From a bacterium (lineage in GTDB: Bacteria > Hinthialibacterota > Hinthialibacteria > OLB16), in the NCBI GenBank assembly GCA_022072055.1, contig JAJVIK010000014.1:1-64000 (forward strand): a DNA stretch of 64,000 nucleotides, read 5' to 3'. The translations under genes and the position numbers were made by a program. This document shows, one piece after another, positions 8,456-17,515 of this stretch. Every line of letters starts with the position of its first letter. The stretch's first letter is position 1. Under the pieces are notes generated by a model. It was given only the letters and a program-made list of their open reading frames with translations. It did no database searches and was not told the DNA's origin.

Positions 8456-9002
8456 ACACGCTTTCCATGCTTTCGAGTCTTTCACGGTTTCTTGAACCAA
8501 TGCGCCGCAACGGAGCGCCGGTCACCACGGCGAATTCAGGAACCGACTTATTCACAAAACTGAGCGCGCCGACTGCCGCGCCTCGTCTCACCACGACCCC
8601 CGGCATGATCACGCTGCCACACCCGATGATCGCGTGCCGCTCCAGCCGCACAGGGGCCGAGAGGACCTTTCGGAATTCATCCGGGACGGTGGGATTCGTG
8701 AGATGCCCCTCGGAATAGTCGTCGGAGGTCGTGTAGATCGAACAACGCGAGGACAGGCCACAGTAGTCCTCGATCACGATTCCCGCCGAGCCGAACAGGT
8801 ACACTCCGGCGGCGATGTGAACATGGCTCCCGATGACCACGGGTTCGCGCGAGGTGATGAGGGAGAAACAATCGATCCGCACATGCGATCCGAGGGTGAC
8901 ATTATCCCCGAACAACTGGACTGTCCGGTGAACGCAAACATCCTCTCCGAAACGGATTCCGAGCCGCCTCAGTTCCTCAGGTGTGTAATTGTCGGTGGTC
9001 AT
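8439..9002 (-). CDS. Hexapeptide-repeat (left-handed beta-helix) acyltransferase
   Basis: The 187-residue protein contains hexapeptide turns such as VTLGSHVRIDCF, VVIGSHVHIAAGVYL and AIIGCGSVIMPGVVVRRGAAVGAL. It ends with the standard VTGAPLRRIG tail of the LacA/NodL/WbbJ-type acetyltransferases. It probably transfers an acetyl or ACP-borne acyl group to a sugar hydroxyl or amino group. Placement directly before the ACP gene, with overlap, suggests the donor may be acyl-ACP and not acetyl-CoA (inference). Active-site His candidates are present (SHVHIAAG, ERHAIIG) but cannot be assigned without alignment. Confidence 0.88.
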   Translation of the reverse strand: MTTDNYTPEELRRLGIRFGEDVCVHRTVQLFGDNVTLGSHVRIDCFSLITSREPVVIGSHVHIAAGVYLFGSAGIVIEDYCGLSSRCSIYTTSDDYSEGHLTNPTVPDEFRKVLSAPVRLERHAIIGCGSVIMPGVVVRRGAAVGALSFVNKSVPEFAVVTGAPLRRIGSRNRERLESMESVYEEKV

Positions 9003-9044
9003 TTGATCTACCCGCGCCTAGTCTTGCCGAGCGGCCATCCTCAT

Positions 9045-11069
9045 TCAAGACCGACCCCGCAAGCGGGCCTCGGCCTCCTCCGCCTTCTTGCGCATGTATT
9101 CCGCCTCGGCGGTGACCCCGCGAACCCGATAGCGTTCGGCGGCCCCCCGGAAGAACTCCGCCGCGGACTCCTCCTTGCCCAGTTCCACCGCGAAGAAACC
9201 CATCTCGCGGGATGGATACGGCGAGGTGGGGTCCCACTCGCGCCACTCCAGGCCGCGCCGCCAGGCAATCTCCGACCGGTTGTCGTCTTGACGTAGCAGA
9301 CCAAACAGCCAACGTGAGGTTTGCCCCAGCCAGTACTCCATCCGGGCGCGCTCCCAGGGGTAAATCTCCCGCGCATGGATCGCTCCGAGCCTGTCCCGGG
9401 CGTCCGTGAGGACCTTGGTCGCCTCGGTGGCGTTTCCCGCGCCCGACTCGGCAACCCCCAGCGCGATCTCCTTGACCGGATCCCAAAAGGTTTCACACTC
9501 CTTCGCGGCTCGCGCGAGACGGACTCGCTGCTGGAGATTGGCGTGCTCATCCCCCATGTCCGGCAAAATGCAGCAGACCTTGATTCCGGCGAAGGGAGTG
9601 AGCGTCACCTCCACGATTCTCGCGGACAGTTGGTCCAGGCCCAACCGGTGAATTGAGAACGCGATTCGGGAGACAATCCAGATGGTCTTGTTCGCGGCCA
9701 TCTGCTCCTCGACCGCCGCAAGATTCCCCGCGAGGTCATCTCCGCTGAGCTCGCGTATTCGCTCCAAGCTCACCCCGTAATACTCCAAACACTCCTCATA
9801 CGCGGATTCGCTCTGCATGAACACGATCGAGTTGTCGGGATTGAATGTCCGTATCAGGTTCGCCGTCCCTTCCCAATCCTCGGTTCCGGCGAACAAGAGC
9901 GCGTTACGGGCGGATCCGACCGAGTGACTCGCGAGGAGCGCGGCCACGGCCAGCGAGATGGCATAACCGAAAGCGGCTCGCTTCTGCTCGCTCGTAAATC
10001 GAATGCGCGACGAGAGGAAGCGGGCGAAGGTCTCGATCCCGATGCCCAACACAAGCGCCGTGGAGAAGGTGAGAAACAGGAGATAACGTGACTCATGCTG
10101 CCTGACAATGGCCAGCACGCTCGCGGCCAGCCATGCGGCGATGGGCGTGGCGGCCACGAATAGCATCAGGATGAAAGGGAGCCGAAGAGCAAGGGCCCCA
10201 AGCCCCCAAGCCAGGAAGAACAGGGAGAGGCACGCGCCTGGGTGTGGCCCTCCAATCCAGGCTTTGAGGTGGTGGAGAACATGACTTGCGCCGGCGGCGA
10301 AGTCCATTTCCGTGTGACTCTCCGTGTATTGCCCGAAATCCGAGGTCACCCAGGGGAAGAACAGCATCCCGGTGAGGGCGGCGCCCACCAGCCCGCCCCA
10401 AAAGGCCCCTCGCCAGAGCGTGGGGCGCGCATCATCGGCGGCGCGCGCGAAGGGCTCGCGGGCCAGAGTGCCGAGCACGGCGGCGGCTTGGCAAAACACC
10501 ACACAGAGCCCAGAAAGGAGGTGAGCGTAAATCGTAAGCGCGCCCAGCGTTCCATATCCCAACCACCATCGACGCCGGTTATCGCGGACGGCAATTATGA
10601 GCGCCCAAGTGGAGACGATGGTGAAGAACAAGAACACGGGATACCCGCGTGCATTGCGAGCGTACTCGATATGAACCGGGAGGGTGGCCAAGAACGCAGC
10701 CGCGCAAAGCCCTCCCACCATGTAACCCAAAGAGCGGAGGAGCAAGGCGGTGGCGGCAATCGAGAGAAGCGAGAAAATCGCGGCCGGGAGTCGCGCCACG
10801 GCATCCGACTCGCCAAGAACTCCCGAGGCCCCTTTCACCATAAACGTGTAAAAAGGGTGGAGGTTTCCGAGAGATCGGTGATAGATGTATCCCAGGGACT
10901 TGCGGGAGTCTAAGGTGGTCCAGAATTCATCCAACCAAAAGGATTTCCCGCCAAGGTCCCAAAGCCGAAACCAGCCCGCCAGGCCGAGAATCAGGGCGAA
11001 CGGAATCAGAAACGACCAAGGGATCCGCCTCCAAGCGGGTTCGGGGCCGGCGGGGGTGATCGGATCCAT
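9045..11069 (-). CDS. GT39-type (ArnT/PMT-like) membrane glycosyltransferase with soluble C-terminal tail
   Basis: The 674-residue protein has about 10-11 transmembrane segments in its first two thirds. The first periplasmic loop holds FWLDEFWTTLDS, placing the catalytic-type Asp/Glu pair where GT39 enzymes have it, followed by GNLHPFYTFMVKGASG, the typical second loop. Such enzymes use polyprenyl-phosphate sugars on the outer face of the inner membrane. The last ~200 residues are soluble and helical with a TPR-like tail (EESAAEFFRGAAERYRVRG). The start ATG directly abuts the TAA of the DegT gene. It probably uses the lipid-linked sugar made by the GT2 of the same operon; the acceptor is unknown. 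Confidence 0.85.
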   Translation of the reverse strand: MDPITPAGPEPAWRRIPWSFLIPFALILGLAGWFRLWDLGGKSFWLDEFWTTLDSRKSLGYIYHRSLGNLHPFYTFMVKGASGVLGESDAVARLPAAIFSLLSIAATALLLRSLGYMVGGLCAAAFLATLPVHIEYARNARGYPVFLFFTIVSTWALIIAVRDNRRRWWLGYGTLGALTIYAHLLSGLCVVFCQAAAVLGTLAREPFARAADDARPTLWRGAFWGGLVGAALTGMLFFPWVTSDFGQYTESHTEMDFAAGASHVLHHLKAWIGGPHPGACLSLFFLAWGLGALALRLPFILMLFVAATPIAAWLAASVLAIVRQHESRYLLFLTFSTALVLGIGIETFARFLSSRIRFTSEQKRAAFGYAISLAVAALLASHSVGSARNALLFAGTEDWEGTANLIRTFNPDNSIVFMQSESAYEECLEYYGVSLERIRELSGDDLAGNLAAVEEQMAANKTIWIVSRIAFSIHRLGLDQLSARIVEVTLTPFAGIKVCCILPDMGDEHANLQQRVRLARAAKECETFWDPVKEIALGVAESGAGNATEATKVLTDARDRLGAIHAREIYPWERARMEYWLGQTSRWLFGLLRQDDNRSEIAWRRGLEWREWDPTSPYPSREMGFFAVELGKEESAAEFFRGAAERYRVRGVTAEAEYMRKKAEEAEARLRGRS

Positions 11070-12230
11070 TTACCCCAAGGGCGCGGATTGAGGCAACCCG
11101 CGAATCAGGTTGCAGATCGCCTCCACGCTGGCTTCCTCAAGTGTGCCATAGATGGGAAGACAGAGGACGTTTTCCGCCACCTTCTCCGCCACCTGGTGGC
11201 GGGAAGGGGCCGACGAGGGCAAGGCCGAATAGCACGAGTAGTGGCTGCACAGCGGATAGAAGTACTTCCTGGTGAGGATGTTGTGTCTCTTCAAAGCGGC
11301 GTGCAGGTCATTCCTGCTCACGCCATACCGGGTCGGATCGATGAAAATCGGAAAATAGGCTCCGTTAGGACGCACATCCGATCGTGGTTTCAGGAACCGA
11401 ATGCCCGGAATACCGTCAAGCCTGTCCCGATACATTTCAGTGATCCGGAGTCTCTGGCGAATCTCCTCCTCGACCCCCTTGAGGGTAAGAAGCCCGAAGG
11501 CAGCTTGGAGTTCATTCATTTTTCCGTTTATCCCTGGACCAACCACCGTTTCTTCGTCGGCAATTCCAAAATTCCGGAGGAAGTTGACTCGCTTCCTTTG
11601 AGCTTCCGTGCGGGAGATCAAGGCCCCTCCCTCCACCGTGGTGTAGAGCTTGGTGGCATGGAAGCTTAGAACGGACAGATCCCCGTACCTCAGAATCGGG
11701 ATCCCATTGAGCTCCACTCCAAACGCATGCGCGGCGTCGTATATCACATGGAGGCCATGCTTGTCCGCGATCGCTTGGATCGCCTGGCAGTCGCAGGGGG
11801 TTCCGTAAACATGCACGGCCAGGATGGCCTTCGTGTCGGGGCTGATCAGTTCCTCGATCCGGCTCGGATCGATGTTGCAGGACTCCTCCTCGATGTCACA
11901 GAAAACTGGCGTGACCCGATTCCAGTGAAGCACATGCGCGGTGGCGGGGAAGGTGAACGGGGTCGTGATCACCTCTCCGCTGTTGATTCGGAGGGTCTGG
12001 AGGGCCACCAGAAGCGCGATGGTGCCGTTGCAGAATAGACTGAGATTCTCCACCCCAAGGCGCTCGGCAAGGCGGTGCTCCAATTCCTTGTGAAACGGGC
12101 CGTCATTGGTCAACCACCTGGAGGCCCAGATCTCCTCCAGCTGCTTTCCAAACTCCTCCAAGTCCGGCAAGGTGGGGCGTGTGACCGTGATGACGTTATC
12201 GGACAGCCGCTGGGATGGAGGCAGTGCCAT
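11070..12230 (-). CDS. DegT/DnrJ/EryC1/StrS aminotransferase (amino-sugar biosynthesis)
   Basis: The 386-residue PLP enzyme has the sugar-aminotransferase signatures TTPFTFPATAHV, D165 in VIYDAAHAFG and the Schiff-base Lys194 in SFHATKLYTTVEGG. These enzymes convert a nucleotide-bound keto sugar to the amino sugar (examples are ArnB, DesV and WecE). I chose the ATG at 12230 and not the GTG at 12242 because AGGTGA lies 8 nt upstream of the ATG. It is the first gene of the eight-gene operon; an amino sugar made here could be N-acylated by the ACP/ANL/acyltransferase module. The keto-sugar-producing enzyme is not in this window. Confidence 0.92.
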   Translation of the reverse strand: MALPPSQRLSDNVITVTRPTLPDLEEFGKQLEEIWASRWLTNDGPFHKELEHRLAERLGVENLSLFCNGTIALLVALQTLRINSGEVITTPFTFPATAHVLHWNRVTPVFCDIEEESCNIDPSRIEELISPDTKAILAVHVYGTPCDCQAIQAIADKHGLHVIYDAAHAFGVELNGIPILRYGDLSVLSFHATKLYTTVEGGALISRTEAQRKRVNFLRNFGIADEETVVGPGINGKMNELQAAFGLLTLKGVEEEIRQRLRITEMYRDRLDGIPGIRFLKPRSDVRPNGAYFPIFIDPTRYGVSRNDLHAALKRHNILTRKYFYPLCSHYSCYSALPSSAPSRHQVAEKVAENVLCLPIYGTLEEASVEAICNLIRGLPQSAPLG

Positions 12231-12260
12231 TCTTCGAGTCACCTGAGCAAAAATGGTTTC

Positions 12261-12277
12261 CCCGTGGAATTCACGGG
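12261..12277. repeat. Inverted repeat between divergent glycan transcription units
   Basis: Perfect 6-bp arms CCCGTG and CACGGG flank GAATT. The element lies 31 bp upstream of the DegT start and about 110 bp before the first plausible start of the transglutaminase gene, so it could be a regulator site acting on both divergent units. There is no experimental or comparative support. Confidence 0.35.
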
Positions 12278-12388
12278 ATTAGGATCGGTCAGGTCCTTCC
12301 GGAGCGTCCAGACTATCAATCGGCTCATCCCTTGACTAGGGTCACGATTGGGACACAAGATACTGCCTACCGCGTTAATGCTCTCGTC

Positions 12389-14245
12389 ATGAATCCTTTG
12401 CTTTCGGTGCAGATAGAATCAGGTTGTGGTTTTGAGGAATCGTTCGGGTCCTGTATCTCTTGCGCGCTCGTGGTTCGGGCGCGCGTCATAAGCATTCTGG
12501 CGTTTTCTGCATCCATCATGCTTTCCGCGGCTTGGGGGCTCGAGGTCCCGGTCGGAGGCGAGCATCGAATCCCAATGGGGGTGTCGGGGCCTGAGGCGCC
12601 ACCCGATTGGATCCGCATGGATAATCCGGGTCAGGCCCGGATCAGCGACATCCATCTACGCGAAGAGGGCAGGGATTGGAGCACCTCCGACAGCATCCTC
12701 AATTCCATCTTGTGGGAAAAGCAACCGACCACCGACCGAGAATTGGCCTTGAGCATTTTCCAGTATGTCGTGGATCACATCTATCAGGACGCCTACCGTT
12801 CCCGTTTCGACATCTTCCTTCTGCCGCGTCTGTTCAACTGCTATGGCATGGGGAATTGCGACGCGCAGGCTCGGGCCATGGCCGCGCTCTGCGAAATGGC
12901 GGGACTTGCCTCGAATGAATTCACGATCGAACCCGCGCATACCATGGTGGAGATCTTCTATGATGGAGGTTGGCGTCTTTTTGATCCCCACGGGGGTGTT
13001 TACTATCTTCTCCTGGACAACAAGACGGTTGCGGGGTGGGCGGATATTCTCACAAATCCGAAGCTGCTTTTCAGGTCCAAACCGGTCGGACCCAGTTTTG
13101 AGTCCTATCCGAGGGAGCAGTGGGTGTTGACGGGGAACAGACACGCTTGGTCTCACAATAAGGCTCTCATTCGCCCGCGAGGATTCGGCCCCGGCTCACT
13201 TCCGACCCTGCGGGCGGGAGAATCGTTGATCTTTGAACGGGAGGGCGGCGATGTGTACATGGATAACCAGACCGAATACGGCATCCCTTACGCCCCTCAC
13301 GCGAAGGTCACGTTGACCACCTCCCTGCCCACCCCCGGCGGACATTGGGAGCTGGAGTCGACCCAGGCAAATCGGCACAACTACGAAACCGAGGTTCGGA
13401 ACGCGACCTCGGGTCTCGTGGTCAGCACTGCGACGGGGACGCTCGCGCTCGTTGGTCCCGCGACGGGCGGATACAGCCTGGATGTTTCCCTGCCTTACCC
13501 GATTGTTTCGGCAACGGCGGCGATTCGGTTCCGGCTCAAAGGGGACGCACATGTTGAATTGGCGGGAGAGAGAAGGGTTTACCCGGTTCACCCCGCCAAG
13601 ATGATCGCGGAGTGGACAGGGGAAGGGGACCACGAGGAGCAAGTGCTTCTCCGCCCCTTTCTGAAAGAGGTAACCGCTCGGTTCGCGACGTACAGCTATC
13701 GCCTCAATCTGAATTTGCGCGCCGGACAAACGGGGCGCGTGGAGCTCCAATCCATCAAACTCCACACCAGCGCCGCGGTGGGATACACCAGCCTTCCCCG
13801 TCTGGGAACCGGCGATTGGCTCTTCTCCTGTGACGGACCCGCGGGGGCAAGCCTGACCCTTCAGTATTCCCCCAAGACCCTTGAGTTTCCGTGGGGCGCC
13901 CCGCAGATTGTCTCATCGACCGAATTGGAGGTCTCACGGGGAAAGAAAATCACCCTGGGGTGGAGCGGCGACCTCCCGCGATCGTGCTCCGACACCATTC
14001 ACAACGCCTATCGCCTCTTTCGAGCGCCGACCTTCTTTGAGGTGCAGCTGAGCCACGACAAGCGTTTCAGATGGCTGCTTCTTCCCATTCTCAATTTGCG
14101 CCAAGACCCGTACTCCACATCCTGGACTTTGGAAGCCGAGCGGTTTCCCCCGGGGCTGGATGTCTACTGGCGGGTGCGGGTCCATGACCAAGTCAATCAC
14201 CACCACTCCCCGTGGAGTCCCACGGGGAGATTCAAGGTTCGATGA
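12389..14245 (+). CDS. Exported transglutaminase-like protein
   Basis: With the ATG at 12389 the product has 618 residues. A GTG at 12470 would give a cleaner signal peptide (RARVISILAFSASIMLSAAWG) and 591 residues; neither start has a good Shine-Dalgarno. The transglutaminase-like catalytic triad is visible: C157 in GNCDAQARAMAALC, H184 in PAHTMVEIFYDGGWR and D199 in RLFDPHGG. The rest, about residues 260-610, is beta-rich, with late stretches (WTLEAERFPPGLDVYWRVRV) resembling a fibronectin-like fold. Its stop overlaps the start of the next GT39-type gene (ATGA). It may cross-link or cleave a peptide or amide in the envelope; no substrate can be read from sequence. Confidence 0.8.
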   Translation: MNPLLSVQIESGCGFEESFGSCISCALVVRARVISILAFSASIMLSAAWGLEVPVGGEHRIPMGVSGPEAPPDWIRMDNPGQARISDIHLREEGRDWSTSDSILNSILWEKQPTTDRELALSIFQYVVDHIYQDAYRSRFDIFLLPRLFNCYGMGNCDAQARAMAALCEMAGLASNEFTIEPAHTMVEIFYDGGWRLFDPHGGVYYLLLDNKTVAGWADILTNPKLLFRSKPVGPSFESYPREQWVLTGNRHAWSHNKALIRPRGFGPGSLPTLRAGESLIFEREGGDVYMDNQTEYGIPYAPHAKVTLTTSLPTPGGHWELESTQANRHNYETEVRNATSGLVVSTATGTLALVGPATGGYSLDVSLPYPIVSATAAIRFRLKGDAHVELAGERRVYPVHPAKMIAEWTGEGDHEEQVLLRPFLKEVTARFATYSYRLNLNLRAGQTGRVELQSIKLHTSAAVGYTSLPRLGTGDWLFSCDGPAGASLTLQYSPKTLEFPWGAPQIVSSTELEVSRGKKITLGWSGDLPRSCSDTIHNAYRLFRAPTFFEVQLSHDKRFRWLLLPILNLRQDPYSTSWTLEAERFPPGLDVYWRVRVHDQVNHHHSPWSPTGRFKVR

Positions 14246-17200
14246 GGCCCGCCGTGTCGACTTCCGTTACGACCCATTCTCAGGACCCGATCCAAGGAGG
14301 CTGGCGAGGAAACTTCCGGCGCCACGGACCGGCCGCTGTCCTTTCCTTCCTGATCCTGCTCCGGCTGGTGACAGGGTCCACCGGCCTGTACCAGACTTAC
14401 CCTTGGTCGGACGAGGACGACACCTACAGGAATGTCAACACCGTGGTAAATCCGAACGAGGAAGGCGAGGGCTTTCTTTCCGAGCTGATGCGCATCGTCC
14501 GCTTCCGGGTCTATAACTTCAAGGAAGACCCGAATGAGTTTTATGGGAACTATCAGCCCCACATTCTTTATAACATTTTGGCAAAGATTTCCTGTTTGAT
14601 CTTCGGTCCCTCGGTCCTCGCCATTCGCCTGCCTTCCGCCTTGATCGGCCTTCTTTGCATCCTTGCGATATACTCCTTGGGCAAGCAGCTTTTCGGCCGA
14701 TCCGTAGGGTTGCTCGCCGCGGCTTATTTGACCTTCCACCCGAATCACCTTCAATACAGTCAGGAAGCGCGCGGCTATGTGGGGGTCATGCTGGGAATCC
14801 TGATCGCGGCCCATTTTCTCTGGCGGTCACTTATCGAGTTCCGCCCCAAGTGGGCTCTCTTGAGCGCCGGCGGCTTCTGTCTCGCGTTCTTGATGCATCC
14901 CTCGGTCGCGCTGGTCTTTCCGGCTTTCGGCATCTTCCTGTTCCTTGCCCTGGTGGCCACGAGCTTCCCACGAAGACTCCCGAACGTTCCCTTTGAATTC
15001 CGGAATGTGGCGAAAACGGTGGCGGTATTGTGCGTCGTGGCCTGTGTCGCTTTCGCGGTGATTCAGTTCATCGGCGGTGGGATTGTGAATCGTCCGGACG
15101 CGATGGTGCGGGATCCCTCCAAACCGCATGTTTACGCGGGATCTCAGTTGTGGAACGCCATCGCGCCGATGGTCTGCGCGATAAACAACACCGGTTTTGT
15201 CCTTTGGTACTGCTTGGGGCTCTTAAGCGCGGGGGTATTGCTCGGTTTCCCAACGGGATACGCGGCAAGCCTGTTCGCGCTTCTGCCCGCGTCCTTCCCC
15301 TTTGTCTACATCGCCTGGTCCAATCCCGTGGATGTCCCCGTTCGATACTACTCCGCTTGCCTTCCGTTCGTCGCGCTGCTTGTGGCGGCTGGGATCGCGC
15401 GGCTCGCCGACTTGTCCACATGGGCCGCGCCCTCGCGTCGATCCATGGCGCACGCCATCAGATTGACGTTGACCGCCATTCTGCTCTCCGTCTTGATCTG
15501 GAAGTGCCTCGGACCCTATCGCTACGAAAACCACTTCGGGAACGAGCGGCCCACCCTCCTGCTCGCGCGATTATTGAACGCCCCATCGCTTTCCAAGGAT
15601 TATTACTGCTTCTATCCGAACGATTTGTACCGTTATGGCCATCTCAAGGCCTATCGCGCCGATCTGTCCCGTTACCTCTTCCTGGACGCCAAGGGCGACG
15701 AGGGAGTGAAAGAACTGCTGGAGGTTTGTCAGGCCAAGATTGAGGGCGGGAGCGGCGTCTGGATCGTCCTGTACGACTATGCCGATGAGCTCGCGGTGGG
15801 ACCGAAACTACAGGAAATCGGCTTCGTCAAGATCCAGCTCCTGCTGTACCCAGCCTACATTTATCAGCCGGCGTTTGAGCGCGGGGAAGATGGAAAGCGT
15901 GAAAGACTCCGAGAGATGGTCGATCTCATCGATTCCACGGAGCGGCCCGGTTATCACTTCTATCTGGACGTGAGCCGACTTTTCAGAGATCTTGGAGACC
16001 GCGAATACGCTGACCGATGCCTTCTGAAAGCCAAGGAGATTGTCGATCAGATCTGGCGGACGGATCCAAGACAGAACCTCTTCGCCCTCGTGAGATACGC
16101 AAACGAATGCCTACCAGTGGGGGACATCGATCAGGCCGCCGTTTACCATTCGAAGGTCTTTCTTATCCCCCCCTACGCGGCCCACAAGTACACAAGTCTG
16201 CTTCAGATGGCGGAGTGGAGGGAACTTGCCGATAATCCTCTTTTCGACATGGATGGCTTTGTTCGCGGCTTCCTCAAATCACTCAAGGACACCGCCAGAT
16301 ATGATGATGAGTTTCGGGGCTACTGGGCGTCCATCGGAGCAGGCAGAATGCTCGAGGCGGGGCAACTCGGACCTGCTCGCCGGCTCGTGGAGTATGCATC
16401 CCGGTACGCCCCTGAGGGTGATCAGCGGATTCTCAACGCGCGGGCCGTTCTCCTCCTGGCCGCGGTGTTCTCGGACCCGTCGCTTTCCAATGATCTCGTC
16501 TGTCTGCACGCCAAGGAGGATCGCTGCGGCCCCATCCTGGCCGAGGTGGTCGACTCAGGGCGGTATGTCGAAATGGATCCCTCGGCGGAGGGGGCGACCG
16601 ATCAACTCCTGACGCATTGTCGCGACGTGGCGGGAGCCTCACGGGGACTCTGGGTGGTTTTCGGACAAGCCTCGCACGAGGAAAAGGCGGCGGACGCGTT
16701 GCGTGAATTGGGCTTTGTCCGCCTCGTGGTTTCCTCCTATCCCGTGTATGCGTTCCAACCCGAGTTCAGAGCCGACAACCAGCGGCGTATCGACCGTCTT
16801 CAGCGGATTATTCTCACTTTCGAGAATGCCGGCGAACCAGGAGGTCTTTTCCACTTGAGCGCGGCCAAGGCCCTTTCCGAGGCCGGAGACGCATCCCTGG
16901 CGGACAAGTATTTGTCTCGCTCGGAGACTTTCCTGGACCAGACTTGGAAGAAGAACCCCTCCGCGATCTCGCATCCTTTCACCGAATTCGCCGTCGAATG
17001 CGCGCGCCGTGGGGACTTCGACAAAGCGGCTATCTGGTTCTCCCGGGCATTGCTGATGCCCCCGCGCGCGGCGTACAAATACACCAACATTCTTCAGATG
17101 CCGGAATGGAATCAGATCGCGAAAAGTTCGCGGTTTGAGGTGGAAACCTTCACGAGCGGGTTCATTGAGTTGCTCCGGAATCCGGAGGCGCATGACGACG

Positions 17201-17352
17201 CCTACCGTCTGTACTGGGCGACATACGGGGCGGAGAAGATGTTGGCCGCCGAATTTGTCACCGAGGCTCGCATGCTGGCGGACTTCGCTCGGGAGCATTC
17301 CAGCGGCGAGGACAAACGACTGGATCAGGTCTTTTCGCGCCTGGGTGGTTGA
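14242..17352 (+). CDS. GT39-type membrane glycosyltransferase with tandem-duplicated C-terminal domain
   Basis: A 1036-residue protein. Residues ~20-440 are polytopic and GT39-like: the first loop has YPWSDEDDTYRN, the second NYQPHILYNILAKIS, followed by VGLLAAAYLTFHPNHLQYSQEARG-type helices. The last ~590 residues are soluble and consist of two copies of one unit about 298 residues long (about 450-745 and 748-1036). Compare LIPPYAAHKYTSLLQMAEW with LMPPRAAYKYTNILQMPEW, and GYWASIGAGRMLEAG with LYWATYGAEKMLAAE. The unit looks like an alpha/beta part plus a TPR-like helical part. I chose the ATG at 14242 because it overlaps the upstream stop and has a GGGGAGA Shine-Dalgarno. Length exceeds usual GT39 proteins by about 400 residues. 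Confidence 0.8.
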   Translation: MRPAVSTSVTTHSQDPIQGGWRGNFRRHGPAAVLSFLILLRLVTGSTGLYQTYPWSDEDDTYRNVNTVVNPNEEGEGFLSELMRIVRFRVYNFKEDPNEFYGNYQPHILYNILAKISCLIFGPSVLAIRLPSALIGLLCILAIYSLGKQLFGRSVGLLAAAYLTFHPNHLQYSQEARGYVGVMLGILIAAHFLWRSLIEFRPKWALLSAGGFCLAFLMHPSVALVFPAFGIFLFLALVATSFPRRLPNVPFEFRNVAKTVAVLCVVACVAFAVIQFIGGGIVNRPDAMVRDPSKPHVYAGSQLWNAIAPMVCAINNTGFVLWYCLGLLSAGVLLGFPTGYAASLFALLPASFPFVYIAWSNPVDVPVRYYSACLPFVALLVAAGIARLADLSTWAAPSRRSMAHAIRLTLTAILLSVLIWKCLGPYRYENHFGNERPTLLLARLLNAPSLSKDYYCFYPNDLYRYGHLKAYRADLSRYLFLDAKGDEGVKELLEVCQAKIEGGSGVWIVLYDYADELAVGPKLQEIGFVKIQLLLYPAYIYQPAFERGEDGKRERLREMVDLIDSTERPGYHFYLDVSRLFRDLGDREYADRCLLKAKEIVDQIWRTDPRQNLFALVRYANECLPVGDIDQAAVYHSKVFLIPPYAAHKYTSLLQMAEWRELADNPLFDMDGFVRGFLKSLKDTARYDDEFRGYWASIGAGRMLEAGQLGPARRLVEYASRYAPEGDQRILNARAVLLLAAVFSDPSLSNDLVCLHAKEDRCGPILAEVVDSGRYVEMDPSAEGATDQLLTHCRDVAGASRGLWVVFGQASHEEKAADALRELGFVRLVVSSYPVYAFQPEFRADNQRRIDRLQRIILTFENAGEPGGLFHLSAAKALSEAGDASLADKYLSRSETFLDQTWKKNPSAISHPFTEFAVECARRGDFDKAAIWFSRALLMPPRAAYKYTNILQMPEWNQIAKSSRFEVETFTSGFIELLRNPEAHDDAYRLYWATYGAEKMLAAEFVTEARMLADFAREHSSGEDKRLDQVFSRLGG

Positions 17353-17391
17353 TTCGCCGGCGGCCGGCAGGTCAACTGCCTTGTTGGTTTG

Positions 17392-17436
17392 GCCGTGTGA
17401 GTGTGTCCTCAACACGGCGTCGAGGTCTTAACCTCG
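17392..17436. terminator. Paired hairpins between convergent genes, possible bidirectional terminator
   Basis: Two perfect inverted repeats lie side by side: GCCGTGT/ACACGGC (17392-17398 with 17412-17418) and CGAGGT-CTTA-ACCTCG (17421-17436). They sit in the 163-bp gap between two convergent genes. Neither has a T-run after it, so intrinsic termination is not assured. Confidence 0.35.
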
Positions 17437-17515
17437 CCTGACCGCCGGGTGAACGAATTCCCTGTTCCTGACGCTCCGTTGGCGATCAGGTCAACACGAG
17501 ACCGTGGCGGGCGCA

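Noticed and set aside
17353-17515. Strong intrinsic terminator between convergent genes
   Set aside because: Hairpins exist but no T-run follows either one, so they are listed only as a weak candidate.
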